DNA of 64,000 nucleotides from the NCBI GenBank assembly GCA_035610365.1, contig CM069435.1, positions 88,197,389 through 88,261,388 on the forward strand, written 5' to 3'. This DNA is from Aquatica leii. Taxonomy: Eukaryota > Arthropoda > Insecta > Coleoptera > Lampyridae. Shown one piece after another: positions 13,128 to 24,649 of the stretch (positions within the stretch are counted from its first letter, which is position 1; each line of letters starts with the position of its first letter). The position numbers and the translations under genes were made by a program. The notes under the pieces were generated by a model. That model did no database searches, was not told the DNA's origin, and worked only from the letters and a program-made list of their open reading frames with translations.

Positions 13128-13545
13128 AATTTCATGGGCTTCTCTACGTAAATTAAAGACGTTGCTGTCTGCTTATTGCTCTAACTATTTGCTGTACCTA
13201 CGGCTTCAAACCGCTTGTAGTATGATGACCAGGGAGTTTTTCCATCAAAATTTGGAGGTACAATCTTAAACTTGTGAGTAGATTCTTTCGATTGTTCATT
13301 AGTCAGTTTTTCCTCGTGAAACTTCCTTCACCGTGACAATTCATTTAGTTCATTTTTTCTTCAGGCAGTTTTACTCTGTCTTCTAATTTTCCCTCTATTG
13401 CTTCTATTTTGTTTTGTAGAACGCAAATTTCTTCTCTTAAATTTAACATATCTACTTAAGTGTCCTTTTCAACAATTTTAATTTGGGTTTCCACACTGGC
13501 TCATAGTTCTTATTTGATTTTCAATATTCGTTTGTATTTTTTCTA

Positions 13546-13902
13546 CTAAACTTCTAGAATTTTCCAACAATTTTTCTTATATTTACCCGTGTTTTCTTTA
13601 ATTTTTTTGAGAATTTTTGAAAAACTTATTATTCTAGAATGTTCCTTTATTTTCTGAGAATTTTCGAAAAACTTTTTTTCTATTTTTCTAGAATTTTCTT
13701 CCATTTTTTGAGAAGTATCAATCTTCCTAATAAGGCTACCAAAATTCATTACTTCGGGAACAAATACGAATCCGTTTTCTTCCAAATTTTTGCGAAGCCG
13801 TTGTTGTAACACAATTTTTGTACCACATATTTCTAAATTACGTTTTTCTTGTTCTCTTTTTAAATCCGCGACTTTTAAATCACAAAATTTCTTTATCGCC
13901 AT
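13546..13902 (-). pseudogene. SAP-like N-terminal gag piece of the same gypsy element
   Basis: The frame opens MAIKKFCDLKVADLKREQEKRNLE and continues GTKIVLQQRLRKNLEENG. This is a SAP-type helix-extended-loop-helix motif often found at the N-terminus of gag in arthropod gypsy elements. It is followed by a lysine-, glutamate- and serine-rich low-complexity stretch repeating SRKIEKK, NSQKIKE and similar phrases. The start codon lies about 200 bp inside the right LTR, as expected for a leader-proximal gag. Confidence 0.65.
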
Positions 13903-14478
13903 TTGTCTTTCACTTAGATTATTTTTCTTTTTAGCACTAAATTATAAGATTGACTGATTCTTTATTATTATATTAAGTCCACACGTTTAACAAACCGGAA
14001 GAATTATAATTACACTCTATAAACAAACACGCGCGAGCACGTACTACTCACTTCTGTGTTTAGTTACACGTTAAGATTGCAACCCGACACTTGACACCAC
14101 ATGTAACGAATTTTAAAACTAAGTATTTACAAGATTTAATTTAGATAAGATAAATAGAACTACTTTTAACTAACACTAAAAAAATGTAATGGTGTTTAAG
14201 AAAAACAACTTACATTAATTTATATAATGTTTACTGATAAATATTCACTTTTATTTATCTAAACTGATAGTTGTTTTAACACGACGTTGTATTTATTTTC
14301 ACTGCCCAAGTGCGTTAAACACTATTTATTTAGCCCGATTCTTCACATTCCTGACTCGATTCGAAGACTGACTCCAACTCCTTTCGAATACTTTTTATAT
14401 TCTTACGTTGAGAACATTCCGGCAATTACCTTCCAATTATCTTGAACAATCTCGAAGCTTCTATGCGTTTCAGAAGGT

Positions 14479-15445
14479 TTCTATGCATGAGGATGAGACA
14501 AATCATGAAGATATCTGTTCGTATGATGGGTTTGCGATAAAGAGAAGTTCGTCGGGTATACGAGTCGCAAGAACGTCGACAAATGGGAGAGAACCATTAT
14601 TTTCGATTTCTATGTTTAATTTATATCTGGGTATTGATTTTTTATACAGTCAAGAAACCTATTAAATTCAAGATGACCATGAGACCAAACAATAAAAGTG
14701 TCGTTAACAACATACCGAAACCAGACTTAAGGTTTTAATATCGATGCAACCGTTTCAATAAAAACGTTAGCTACAGGAGATAAAGGTGAACCCAATCGGC
14801 ACCCGAAACTTGTTTTTACAATTTTTGATCACATTGGAAGTAAGTGGATGTTAAACACTTATCAATAAGAGGAATTAAACTTGGTCATCATGAGACATAA
14901 TATGTTTGTTGATAATCAATTCTCTAATAGAAGCCTTGATGAAAAGTCAAGTGACATCAAAACTCACATGAAGATCTTAAGGTTTATGCTTTGTAGTATC
15001 CAAACGTGGAATGAAATGGTTGAGAAAAGGTTTTACGCTTCCGACTTAGAAATGAAATGTTGAAATTATGAACTTTAAATAGCACCGATTCTTGTTCTGC
15101 AGTGAGAGTCTAAACTAAGTAAATAGACGACCGTTTTCAATGAGTCAGTAGTAGAAGAAATTTCGTGATTATCGGATTGAAACAATTGAAACTTTGAGAT
15201 GAAATGAACTTAAGTGGTAAGCTGTAGAGTGGTATCAGGCTGATGGTAGGTAATGTTGTCAAAGAGATTCCTATCATCCGGAGATAGTGTTGTCCAACTC
15301 AAGCGAAGATAAAAGAGTTGTTTACAAATTGTCTTAACTCTAGGCTAGCAAGGTGGAGAATGTTTTTAGAAGAACGTGTCTGAATGTGAAACTTGATTTT
15401 GTGGAATGATGTTGTGTGCACGACAACGACTAAGAAAAGTAAAAG
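14479..15445 (-). mobile_element. Penelope-like retroelement fragment (reverse transcriptase)
   Basis: Minus-strand pieces match a Penelope-like reverse transcriptase. They include a VSFDVT-LF block (about 14965), APIGSPLSP-like and VANVFIETVA text (about 14800-14745), a YVVNDTFIVWSHGH block (about 14710-14680, the Penelope YxDDTF..W region), and FLDCIKNQYPDIN followed by the THTNRYLHDLSHPH block (about 14640-14490). Text right of 15100 gives FLSRCRAHNIIPQNQV, resembling the N-terminal part of the same family. No GIY-YIG nuclease domain is visible, so the left (3') end is missing. The fragment is degenerate and abuts the gypsy LTR. Confidence 0.75.
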
Positions 15446-15469
15446 TAAAGTTTTAGAATCAAAAGTAAG

Positions 15470-16465
15470 TCCACATTAGTATTCTTTAAAGTTAACAACC
15501 ACACTTAAATGATACCGAGTTTTGATTAGTATTCTTTGATTGTCATTCAAACAATTGTTTTTTGCGCCCGTGTGTTTGTAGGTAAAGTCATGTCATGATT
15601 TTATGTTTATTGTTGAATTACAAAGTTCTATAATTAAACATAACTTTCTAGAATCACTATTAGTAATCTTTAAGATTGATAACCACACTTAAATAGTGCT
15701 GAATTTTGATTGTGTTTTTTTTTGTACTCTCGATTTGCTACTCATCGATTGACCATTCAAACTGTTTTTTAGTAATATTTCGCTTGTTTAGTAACTTTTT
15801 TGTTACGTAGAATTTTGTAACTCACATCGTTAGTATGCTGTGAGATTAAATGCAGTAGTTAAGGATGTCTAGCCCTACATTCCCTATATTGGATAGCAAA
15901 CTAATGAATTAAAAGTAAAGCCAAAATCGGCCATTGGCAGGGTTGGCAAAATATTGTTATTGTTTAATAACATTACAACGACATATAGTAATGGTTACCA
16001 TCTTCTAGGTATCTCTGGAACTACTATTAAAGAAATAAAAGAAAAACCCACAAGATGGCAGTCATCATTAAATGTTCCTATCACATTTAAGCTGATCAAT
16101 AGTAACATTTTGCATACCTTACAAATGGCCGATTTTGACTTCACTTTTATATGGATAAACATCGTTATCAGTATTTAATAAAATCTGCTTTTGGTTAGAG
16201 TTTTTCTTTGTTTCAGTTAACTCGATTTATTATTAATTTATTGTCATTATATATTTGTTTTTTCATATTTAGTAACTTTCATTTTTAAATACTTTTTTGC
16301 CATATCTTTTTCTAACTAAAGTGGAGCGTTTATTTATCTGTTACTTGAGAACCGCAAATTTTTAGATATAAAAGTAGATTTGGCAACTCATCGTTAGTAA
16401 TGTTTGAGGTTAAAACCGTTTTGTTAATTGGGCAACGTTGCATTAGTAACACCGAGTGTTTGTTC
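15470..16465. repeat. Tandem array A, right segment
   Basis: Units with TTAGTAATCTTTAAGATTGATAACCACAC, GTGCTGAATTTTGATT, TCGATTTGCTA, GACCATTCAAACTGTTTTTTAGTAATAT and similar text recur at about 15476, 15518, 15658, 15829 and 16394. The last contains TTGGCAACTCATCGTTAGTAAT, nearly identical to array A near 6478. Spacing is about 170-210 bp where the array is uninterrupted. A MITE (15911-16148) lies within it. Confidence 0.7.
15911..16148. mobile_element. MITE with long terminal inverted repeats (about 48 bp)
   Basis: The left end reads AAAAGTAAAGCCAAAATCGG then CCATTGGCAGGGTTGGCAAA. The reverse complement of the right end reads AAAAGTGAAGTCAAAATCGG then CCATTTGTAAGGTATGCAAA, so about 48 bp are inverted with few mismatches. 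The core is short and non-coding. Similar text TATTGGATAGCAAAC on the left and TATGGATAAACATCG on the right flanks it and may be a diverged target duplication. Superfamily unknown. Confidence 0.7.
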
Positions 16466-17730
16466 TTTGTTCCATTGTTCCTTGTTGATAGGTTTACTTT
16501 TGCACTTGAGTTGTGATATTAAGCGTGCAACTAGTGTTTTTCATGGAGGTAAAGTGCTCTAAATCACTCATTTTTTTCAGCAAAAGTTCAAGCATTATTT
16601 GTTTTATTGGCGGGGACAAGTGCCGAGTTATAGTTTTTGCGAAGAGGATCGACGATAGAAAATGTGGTCGTTTGATTCGACGTAGTTCTCACAAACGAAT
16701 ATTGATCAATAATGCAACTACTTGTTATTTTCGATGCAAAATTTCTCTCTCGTCATTTCAGGCAGACCCTTCTTATTTGAGTTGATGCGGCGAAGGACGA
16801 CCAAGAGGGATGATAATACGTAAAGTCGGTTTTAGATGTAGATCCAGTAGATTTATTTGCTGTGTAATGACGCATCCACGATGGCACGTGCCTATGTACA
16901 CAAATGTGAGGGTAAAACGGTATATGGGAATCACCCATATCGTCCCTTACGCAACAACACACATATACCTACACACAATCAACCACTCACACGATTCCCC
17001 TTCGTTTCGTTATTACGCTAACACACGTGCAAAAACTTCCTTTTATTATATTATAAAACCCTTAAAATGTTAAGGACGAGTTCGTATCATTTTACTAACA
17101 AAACACTCGATCATCTTTAATCCACTTTGCGAATTAACGTAGTTAGGCTCTCTACCAGGGGTCGTCACTAAACTTTTGACCCCAAGAAAACTTAAATATT
17201 CGCCAATCGTAAATTAATACTTTTAGTAATAGTTTCTAGCTGGTTTTTGTTTTTCGTCTTCAAAGTTCTGTATTCGCGATTATTCTGTTCGGGTATTAAA
17301 AATATTAATCTTTTTGGCGGTCACTGACTAAAACGTCGACAGATTTAGATTATCGAAGATTTATGATCGAAATGCTACATGGGATTTAAATAATGCGTCC
17401 GTTGTAATTGCAATTATGTTTTCCCGTCGTTATTAACGGTCTCTCGCTAATGATTAATAGAAATTTTTTATCGAGATTTAGTGGGTGTCGATATATGAAT
17501 CTTCTAGCGCGTTTTAATTTTATTATGCATTGTTATGCTCGCTGGAAATTTATCTTGCGGGAAAACTTTTAAGCACTGGCACAATTTATAGTTTTCAGTA
17601 CGTAAACACTTTTATGGGGACAAATATTTGAACAGATTTGTTAGTTATAAAAAAAAATGGGACATTTTTAAGCAACTAATTTTTTTTAAGAAATGGGAAA
17701 TTAGTGATTTGGGTTTGGTTAATGCTTGTT
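16466..17730. other. Single-copy DNA, no supported gene
   Basis: Frames of up to 90 codons occur here but show no domain, signal or splice context. A small perfect hairpin, ATATGGG-AATCA-CCCATAT (16922-16940), lies in a slightly GC-richer segment (16780-17000). The rest is AT-rich spacer that could be intergenic or intronic. Confidence 0.4.
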
Positions 17731-17732
17731 AA

Positions 17733-17935
17733 TGATTCTAGAAGTTAAGGATTTGAAATCGACGTATACGCATCATATTATTTGAAGCAAAAATTTTGTC
17801 TGACCGCCATTACTTTGGTTCACAACAAGTTGTGAATCGTGATTTCATTTTAAAATTTTCGGATATATTACATTTATTCGGTTATTTTGTTTCTGTTATT
17901 TTTATAAATACAAGGAAGCAGTTAGCTATAAAATA
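17733..17935. repeat. Repeat P copy 1, left half (interrupted by the pogo element)
   Basis: Text such as GAAGCAAAAATTTT, CATTACTTTGGTTCACAACAAG and ACAAGGAAGCAGTTAGCTATAAAATA aligns with 47765-47936. The match stops exactly at the TA (17934-17935) where the pogo element begins and resumes after the TA at 26290. The nature of the repeat is unknown. Confidence 0.75.
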
Positions 17936-18379
17936 GGGGAAGGTAGCTTAATTTGGAACAATTTTATATGTTTCAGTATATAGAGATATATAAGAAGTGC
18001 CAATAGAAATGTAGTAGAAAAGAAACTCACTAAGTATGCCTTCAAAATAATACATTTATTAAACTTTATAAACTATTTATAACCGAGAAAACTGAAATTA
18101 AAAAAAGTGTTATGGGTTTAAATAAGGAAACCGGTTTCGTAAATTGGACCATTAGCTTTCTTATCGACAATTGCAACAAAAGTACATTTTTATTTTAGCA
18201 CACCGAGTATGTATCCAAGTGCGGCATTGTATCATTTCTTTCTTCTTGGTTTCTTCAATTATTACACAAAATCATGAGTCATCAGTTTCTATTTTATGTT
18301 TATGCATTTTGTTAAATTTCGGTGAACCTTTTTTTTAAATATTTGGATTAGCTGTGATTTATAAAGACTGCTGATTATT

Positions 18380-19153
18380 TCTAATGCTTTCTGGGCTATT
18401 GCTGCACTGCGAGAAGAGGAAGGACTATCTGGATATAGATTTTTTTGTTCTCGGTGATATTCTTTGAAGCAATATTTTAAATCGTTTGTTCTCGTTCAGC
18501 GGTGCGTTATCACTAGCATCTTCATCATCATCATCACTGCTGGAAGTTGTAACAGCGGTTGTAGAATGTTTCAAAACATCAACTGGGACTAATTGGCCAT
18601 CTGGAAAAACATCGGCCAAATTCCGGAATCACGGAATGCACTCTTTGCAATTCTCACAGTGGTCACTCTCATTAAGTAATTTTGACATTTGCGCTTGATG
18701 TATTTGATCTTTCTTATTTAAGCGAAAGAAGATTTTCTGAGCTTGTGTAAAATAAGTGCAGAGGACCAAAAAATGCTATGTACAAATGTTATAAACGGTG
18801 GTGATATGGCCAGGCAATCGAAATACTTACAACGATTCCATTCTTTCTAGCAAACTCGCAAGTCTACACATTTTTGCTGTGTGTTTTGTGGTAATCAAGC
18901 TGTAAGAGAACTTTATTATTTATATTGCAGTTGACATGCTTTTAGAAATGCTTTAGCCATTCTGATTTGTGTTACTGTACTATGTTTCCGAAATAGTAAC
19001 AATACTGGCGGGAGGTGCTCCAGATTGAAAATCCTCTTAAATATCATCATTGGCCGAATATATCGACCAGCAGCACTAACTGCACATACTATGGTTGTAT
19101 TGCCGCCACTTGTTAGACGTCCTATCTGGTGCTTTCCTTTACGAGCAACTATT
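18380..19153 (-). pseudogene. C-terminal half of pogo-like transposase
   Basis: Reading leftward on the minus strand, VARKGKHQIGRLTSGGNTTIVC and AVSAAGRYIRPMMIFKR open the DDE core. A stretch like LLQLDYHKTHSKNV then FARKNGIVVSISIAWPYHHRL matches the second catalytic Asp block (normally LDNHxSH) and the following PPHxxHRLQPLD block. The tail contains VTTSSSDDDDEDASDN and similar acidic text, as in Tigger/pogo C-termini, preceded by SAFRDSGIWP. Several stops interrupt it. The right edge is set by insertion of the solo LTR at 19154. Confidence 0.75.
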
Positions 19154-20273
19154 TGTTACAAAGATTTTCCGGTAACTTAAATAGTGACGACTAGTTCAGT
19201 TGATTCCCATGAATCGTAAGCTTCGTGGTGATAAATTATACACTAAGTTTAAAAAGGCACCGAAACAACACCGAAGCTGTTATAGAACAAATGACAAGAC
19301 AGAAATTGTAACAACGAGTATATTTATTTTAGCACAGACAGAAGTTAAACGATAGGAGAAGATACATAAATATATTTGTATAAGTGCGATCAAACGCTAG
19401 CACTTAGGTCGGTATCACCGACAAAATATGAAATAAGCCTACGGTTGGGCAACACCTCGTACAACAACGTGACCTTTTACATTCCGAAGAGAAATGAATT
19501 TACATTTGTAAATGATAACACAAATATACAAATCTCGAATGTTTAGAGAATCAGAGCGCACCTTCTAATATGTTACACACAAAAAAAAGTTTTATAGTTA
19601 GTTGTGACAACAACCTGGTATGTACGTCCAGTCGTACGTGCAGTTGACTGACACTTTAGAACAAAGAATTAAAGTAGGAAATGTAATACTTACAATTTAG
19701 TTTCCCTTTGAAGCATGCAACTAGCTAACAGCACCTTCCCATAATTTTCTAAAATTAGCTGAAATTAACAAATACATACATCCGGTGTTATCACAAGTAA
19801 AACTAATTTGATTCATACGATTACTGAAAAACACGAATGCGCCGAGTTTCCCTCAAATTAATTTTGTTATTTTGGTAACTGGGTTCCCAATGCGTTTATA
19901 ATTGTATTAGTTTAGCGAAGGTTTCGACATTTTCAAGCAACGTCATCATTGGAGTTTTTTGAATAACGAAACGGGTTTTGATATCTCCATCTTAATGGAA
20001 CATGTGGTTATCCAAACACCGCTAAATGCAATACGATACAATTAGAGTAATTCACAATATATTTTTACCATGGATGAGTGAGTGAGATAAGTGTGAATAA
20101 TTCGAAGTGAAAAGTTTGTTGGGCACTTAACATGTATGAAGCGAACCACACAGGCCAGAAAAGTGATCGTTTTTCAATTTGACATTTATTCTTGCACGTG
20201 CGACGAAAAATGGGCGTTTCGAGAATAAATCTTATACCGGGGAGAAACATGCCAAAACATTTTTAACATAACG
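19154..20273 (-). mobile_element. Solo LTR of a Ty3/gypsy element, 4-bp target duplication
   Basis: The sequence runs from TGTTACAAAG to TAACATAACG on the plus strand and is flanked by the direct repeat TATT (19150-19153 and 20274-20277). It aligns along its length with the LTRs of the gypsy element at 42140-47329, sharing blocks such as AAATAGTGACGACTAG, GTGCGATCAAACGCTAG, GTGACAACAACCTG and GAATAAATCTTATAC. Orientation is inferred from that element. The solo form is the usual product of recombination between two LTRs. It lies in the pogo transposase, close to the site of the LINE. Confidence 0.85.
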
Positions 20274-22041
20274 TATTTTTGGGAGTGGTAATTCTAGATT
20301 CGTTCACGTTAAATATATTTTTTTATCGGCTTCTTTGCCACTTTTACCAGTACTCAAGCTTGCGCTTATCCCTGGCGTGTTGTAGTTTGTCTTTTTATCT
20401 TTTCTTTATTACTGCGTAATGTTTTCTCATTTTGGTTTTTTATGTGTTTATGGTCTTACTTATTATTGTTTCTTGTCTATATATTTGTTTGTTGCTCTTG
20501 ATTTCGTGTACGTTCCTAACCTCGGGGAAGTGGCGAATTTCTACTATCTAGCTGGTGATCTGTTCTCCAAACTTGCTTGCAAAAGTTTTCGAAATCTTTT
20601 TTTATTTTTTTACTCATTAGTTTATATTTATTGCTTGGCCACGGTATTCCTGCTTCCACTACTGCTGCTTTTAAGTTTCTTCGGGGTTCTGTGTGCTTTT
20701 CGCATACGAATAATGCATGTGTTGTGTCTTCTGTTAAGTAGCTGCATGAACATTGTGAGTTGTATGTTCTGTTGATACGGTGCTTGTATTTGTTAAACCT
20801 GCTATGGCCTGTGACTAACTGGACTGTTTCTTTTTGTGGGATCCAGCTTTTCATTTCGCTGATTCTTGTTTGTACGTTTGGAAGGTAGTCGAATAGTGCT
20901 CGTCCTTTTGTAGAGTTTTCCCATTTGTTTTGTCACATTCTCATGGTTTCTCTTCTCAATTTATCTGTTTGCTGTTTTCTTCGTCATCAATTCATAGGTT
21001 GTATTCAGTGGTCTTAGTTTGTTATGCAGTCTATTTTTGGTTTGTTGCTTATATATGTTATTTGTACTTGGCGTCTTCTTATTAAGTTTTTTGTTATGCA
21101 CGTTAGATATGTTTTTTGTCGTTTATAGTTCTGAATGTTTTTGGTTGCTGGGTCCATGATTTGTACGCTAATGTTTGGACGGTATTTTGCTCTTAATTTT
21201 TCGGTTACGATCTTTGTTATTGCCGAGGTAGTTGCGTATAGAATGGCTCCTGCTCTGTTTTGTTCATATATTTTGTGGACGGTGGTGTCTTCAACGTTTA
21301 AGTTTGTTTTGTTTATGTGTGTTATAACTAACGTATCTGTGGCTTTTATTATAGCGGTGTTTTTTCCCCAGCTGGGGTGTTTGCGGCGCTTATTGTTTCG
21401 TATCGGCTACTCGGATGTCCTAGTTTGTATTTGTTAATTCTTGTCTCAACTGTGCCGGGTTTTATTTCTTCGCTGCCTACGATTGCGGCTTTCTTGGTTC
21501 TTACGTTGTATGTTGCAATGTTTTCCTTTATTAATAGCTTATTTGGGATAACTCCAGCTAGTATTTGTAGGGCTTCGGCGGAAGTTGTTCTATAGGCTCT
21601 CGTAACCATAAGCAGTGCGTGTCTTTATGCGTTAGTTTTTAGTTGTTTCTTGTTAATTATTGGTCCCCAGTCTGTAACTTCTTATGTCAGTATTGCTTCT
21701 ATCGTGCCTTTGTGCGTATTTGTTTAGTCCCCATGTGGGTTTAGCTGCCCACGCTAAGGCTTGCAATACTTTTTTCGTTTTCTTAGTTATTTTTTTACAT
21801 GTGGGTTTCATACGCTCATCGATATGGACTTCTAGGAAGTTAATGGTTTGTACCATTTTTATAGGTTTGTTCTGTATCTTTACTGTTGGTGGTCTATTAT
21901 GGCTTAGGTGACCTTTCAGCAGGATCATTGTCGATTTTTCTGTTGCGATGTTTAGTTTTTTTTACTTGCACCATTTTTGAGTTCTTTCTACTTCCTTCAT
22001 AGCTTTTTCTTGTAGTTCTTTTCTGGAGTTTCCGAACACTA

Positions 22042-22629
22042 TTACGATAGATTCCATAGGAACGGCCCTAGTATTGAGTCTTGTGGGCAACCATTTATAA
22101 CCTTTTTCTGAATTGTCTCAGTATTGGTCACTATGGCGACTTCTGTGTTGGTGAGGTAACTTCTAATCCTTTGATACAGGTTATTAGGGAATCTTGCTTT
22201 CTTTGCATGTTTGAGTACGTAGGGCCGCCATAGATTGTCGAAGGCGCCTTGTATGTCTATTTGTAGTGCTAACGCGTATTTTTCTGCGGTTTTGTTTATT
22301 GCATCATACAGGTGGTGTATGGCGTCTTCTGTGGATAATTGCTCTCTGAATCCAAACTGTTTTTTGTTTATTCTAGAGTTTTTGTCTGCATATAAATTTA
22401 GCCTATCTAGGAGAAGTTTCTGTAATAGTTTACCCATAACCGGCAACAGGGTGATCGGTCTGTAGTCCTTTTGGCTCGTTGGATCTCGATCTCCTGCCTT
22501 CTTTATTATTATCAAGTTTCCTATTTTGCATATACTTAGAAATACCTTATCTTTGAGACATGCGTTCATTAGGTTTAACATTGTGATTGGCATGTTGTAG
22601 TATGCTTTTTTAATTATGTCCGGGTCCAA
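22042..22629 (-). pseudogene. Reverse transcriptase core of the 20.3-25.6 kb LINE
   Basis: The 195-codon stretch contains IIIKKAGDRDPTSQKDYRPI, TLLPVMGKLLQKLLLDRL, KKQFGFREQLSTEDAIHHL, ALQIDIQGAFDNLWRP and KKVINGCPQDSILGPFLWNL. These are RT motifs 1 to 4: DYRPI.LL, QFGFR...ST.DA, D(I/L).GAFDN.W and GCPQGS.LGP. In the last motif GCPQDS replaces GCPQGS, and the frame ends where the catalytic (F/Y)xDD box should follow, showing inactivation. The next frames carry the thumb region, INFLEVHIDERM (normally YLGV.ID) near 21840. Confidence 0.85.
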
Positions 22630-23099
22630 ATTTTCCTGATTTTATGGTCATTGCCGCCTCTTTAATCTCGCTTTGAGTAAAAAGACAGTCTTCGTTTTGG
22701 TCGTTATTTATATTTTCTTCGTTTCTGTTTTTCTGTTATTTGGTATCTGTTGCTTGGTCGTCGTCTGGGATTAGATTCTTAAGTAAAGTCGCTGCTGTTT
22801 CTTCCCAGTTTAGGGTCTCTTGGTTGTCGTCGATTTCAATTGTGTTTAAGAATCTTTCTGTCTTGATTTTTGGTCATTTTGTATATTATTCTCCATGGTT
22901 ATGAGTTCCCTATTTCATTAACTAGTGTTTTTAGGCTTTCTCGTTTTCTTGTTTTTATTTCTTTATGGTATTTGTTTCTGGTTCTATTGTATTCGGTCTT
23001 TAGTGTTTCCCTGTCTTCTGGGATTAGCTCTTTTCGGAAATTATGTCTAGTTCTCATCCCACCATTTTACTGGGTTTTTAATGATTGTTTTTTCGGGGA

Positions 23100-24012
23100 T
23101 TGTTTGTTTACACACTTTTTGGAGTTCTTGGGTGATTTTGTTTGCTAGTGTTTCGGTTTCGGCTTCTGTATTCGGTGTGATGGTACTGTATTTTTGCTCC
23201 AGTGTTGCCACTTTTATATTAAACTCCTCCCAGTTGGCCCTTTTTAGCGCGTATCGTTTTGTCTTCTTTGGAAGTTGTTTGTTTTGTTTAGTTTCTACTG
23301 ACCAGTGTATCAGTCTGTAGTCGCTGGTGGTTGCGTTTATATCTACTGTCTAATTCTCGATTTTTTCAGCGATATTTTGTGCGGATAGCGTTACGTCTAT
23401 ATTAGTTTTGCCATGGTGACTGTATGTGTTAGGTTGACCTGGCTGGTTGTGCATTACCAGTTGTACTTGAGCTATGGTTTCCTGTGATTTTTTTCCTCTG
23501 TCATCCGTTGATCGGCTGTGTCACAGTATTGATTTGCAGTTGGCGTCCATGCTTATTATAGCCTCGCTCGGTGCAATTGTCTCTATTATGTTTTGTATTT
23601 TTTCCTTTTATTTTTCTATGTGTTCGCCAAATCTACAATACATCGATACCAGATATATGGTGCTTTGGTTTGTCTTTAGCTCTACGCACACGCTGGTTTC
23701 GTCGGAGAATTGGTTTTGTTACAATATATTCTGGGTTGTTTATTATTATTGCCGCGTATTCCGCAGATCACCGTGCTGTTTTGGCCATTTCCCTTTGTAA
23801 TTGTATGGCTCCTGTATCAGGGCTATGTCTACGTTGTTTTTTTCGAGATAGACTCTTAATTCATCGGTTATTCTCCTTGCTTTTTGGAGGTTGAGTTGGA
23901 CCATTTTGATTGTGTTATTGTACGTGGTTATGTTGGTTCTTTGTGTGTTGTGTTTCTGCGTGCATTTACGATTAGTCTCTTTTATGTTATTCTTAGGTTC
24001 ATGTTTATCCAT
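23100..24012 (-). pseudogene. Apurinic-type endonuclease domain of the same LINE
   Basis: The N-terminal part reads MVQLNLQKARRITDELRVYL then EKNNVDIALIQEPYN, the start of the endonuclease domain in R1-clade elements (N.....A...L......D...IQEP). Downstream the domain continues in other frames, with a VSIDANCKS-like GD(A/S)N region near 23540 and a DYRLI-like R.T.TSDHR region near 23330. Stops prevent an intact reading. Confidence 0.65.
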
Positions 24013-24298
24013 AATTGATTTTGTTAATATGGGTTTCTATTGCGTTTTTGTATGCTGGGCAGTCTTCGTCATATATGTTGTGCTCGTTTGGCTTTCCGTA
24101 TTTCTTACAGTTTGCACACCTTGTTTTTGTGGCGCTTCCCTTGTTTTAACACTCTTTATAGGTGTGACCTTTTTCTGCGCAGTGTCCACAGGTATCTTTG
24201 GTTTCGCGGCAGTATTTGGATATGTGCCCGAATCCCTGACATTTAAAACATCTCGTTATTCTTACATGATCTTTTGTTCTGCACCTCTGCCATTCTAT

Positions 24299-24649
24299 TT
24301 ACACGTGCTCTTGTTTGAGGTGTATCTCTCTTTCCTGTGGGTTTATTTCAAGGATCCAGTGAACGCTATCTTCTTGCTTTGGACCTGTTTTGTAGCATCC
24401 GTGTATTACGTTTTCTTTCATTAGTTCGGTGGTTTCTTCTTCGTTATTTGCTATATTTTGTCTGATTATTGCTTCTTTCAGCTGTTGTTCATCAATTGTC
24501 TTTTTAACATCGTATATAATTATTGTTGGATTTTTTGGTTTTGGTTTTTCTGTTACTAGTCCCGCTTTTATTAGGTCTTTGTTTGCGATTAGGAGGTCTG
24601 CATCTTTCACTGTTTTGGTCTCGATAAGCAGTCCATTGTTTTGTATCAT
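24299..24649 (-). pseudogene. ORF1 (gag-like) middle part of the same LINE
   Basis: The 116-codon stretch contains GLLIETKTVKDADLLIANKD, PTIIIYDVKKTIDEQQLKEAI and VHWILEINPQERE. It resembles the RNA-binding-like block before the zinc knuckles in R1-clade ORF1 proteins (P.I.I.DV.......L...I..QN). The region after it (about 24250-24050) gives cysteine-rich text in a different frame, consistent with CCHC knuckles. The neighbouring frame at 25270-24983 is an acidic ORF1 N-terminal segment, and 25491-25279 is proline-rich. Confidence 0.7.

Larger units (their letters stand above)
10425..14478 (-). mobile_element. Broken Ty3/gypsy LTR retrotransposon with an hAT element inside
   Basis: Minus-strand coding order is SAP-like gag N-terminus (13902-13546), gag (13127-12717) and reverse transcriptase (about 11860-10696). 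The RT shows MPFGLCNA, CLVYLDDVIV and, right of the hAT insert, GVIKPSNSP, ASPVVLVKKKD and STRFCVD. RNase H and integrase were not found, so the element is shortened on its 3' side. LTR-like text is shared between the two ends: the stretch from TACTTTTTATATTCTTACGTT to CTCGAAGCTTCTATGCGTTT occurs near 10427-10515 and again near 14388-14470. At 14102 the right LTR begins TGTAACGAA on the plus strand. Next to it, on the minus strand, lies TGGTGTCAAGTG, resembling an insect tRNA-Leu primer site. It is a heavily broken fossil. Confidence 0.8.
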
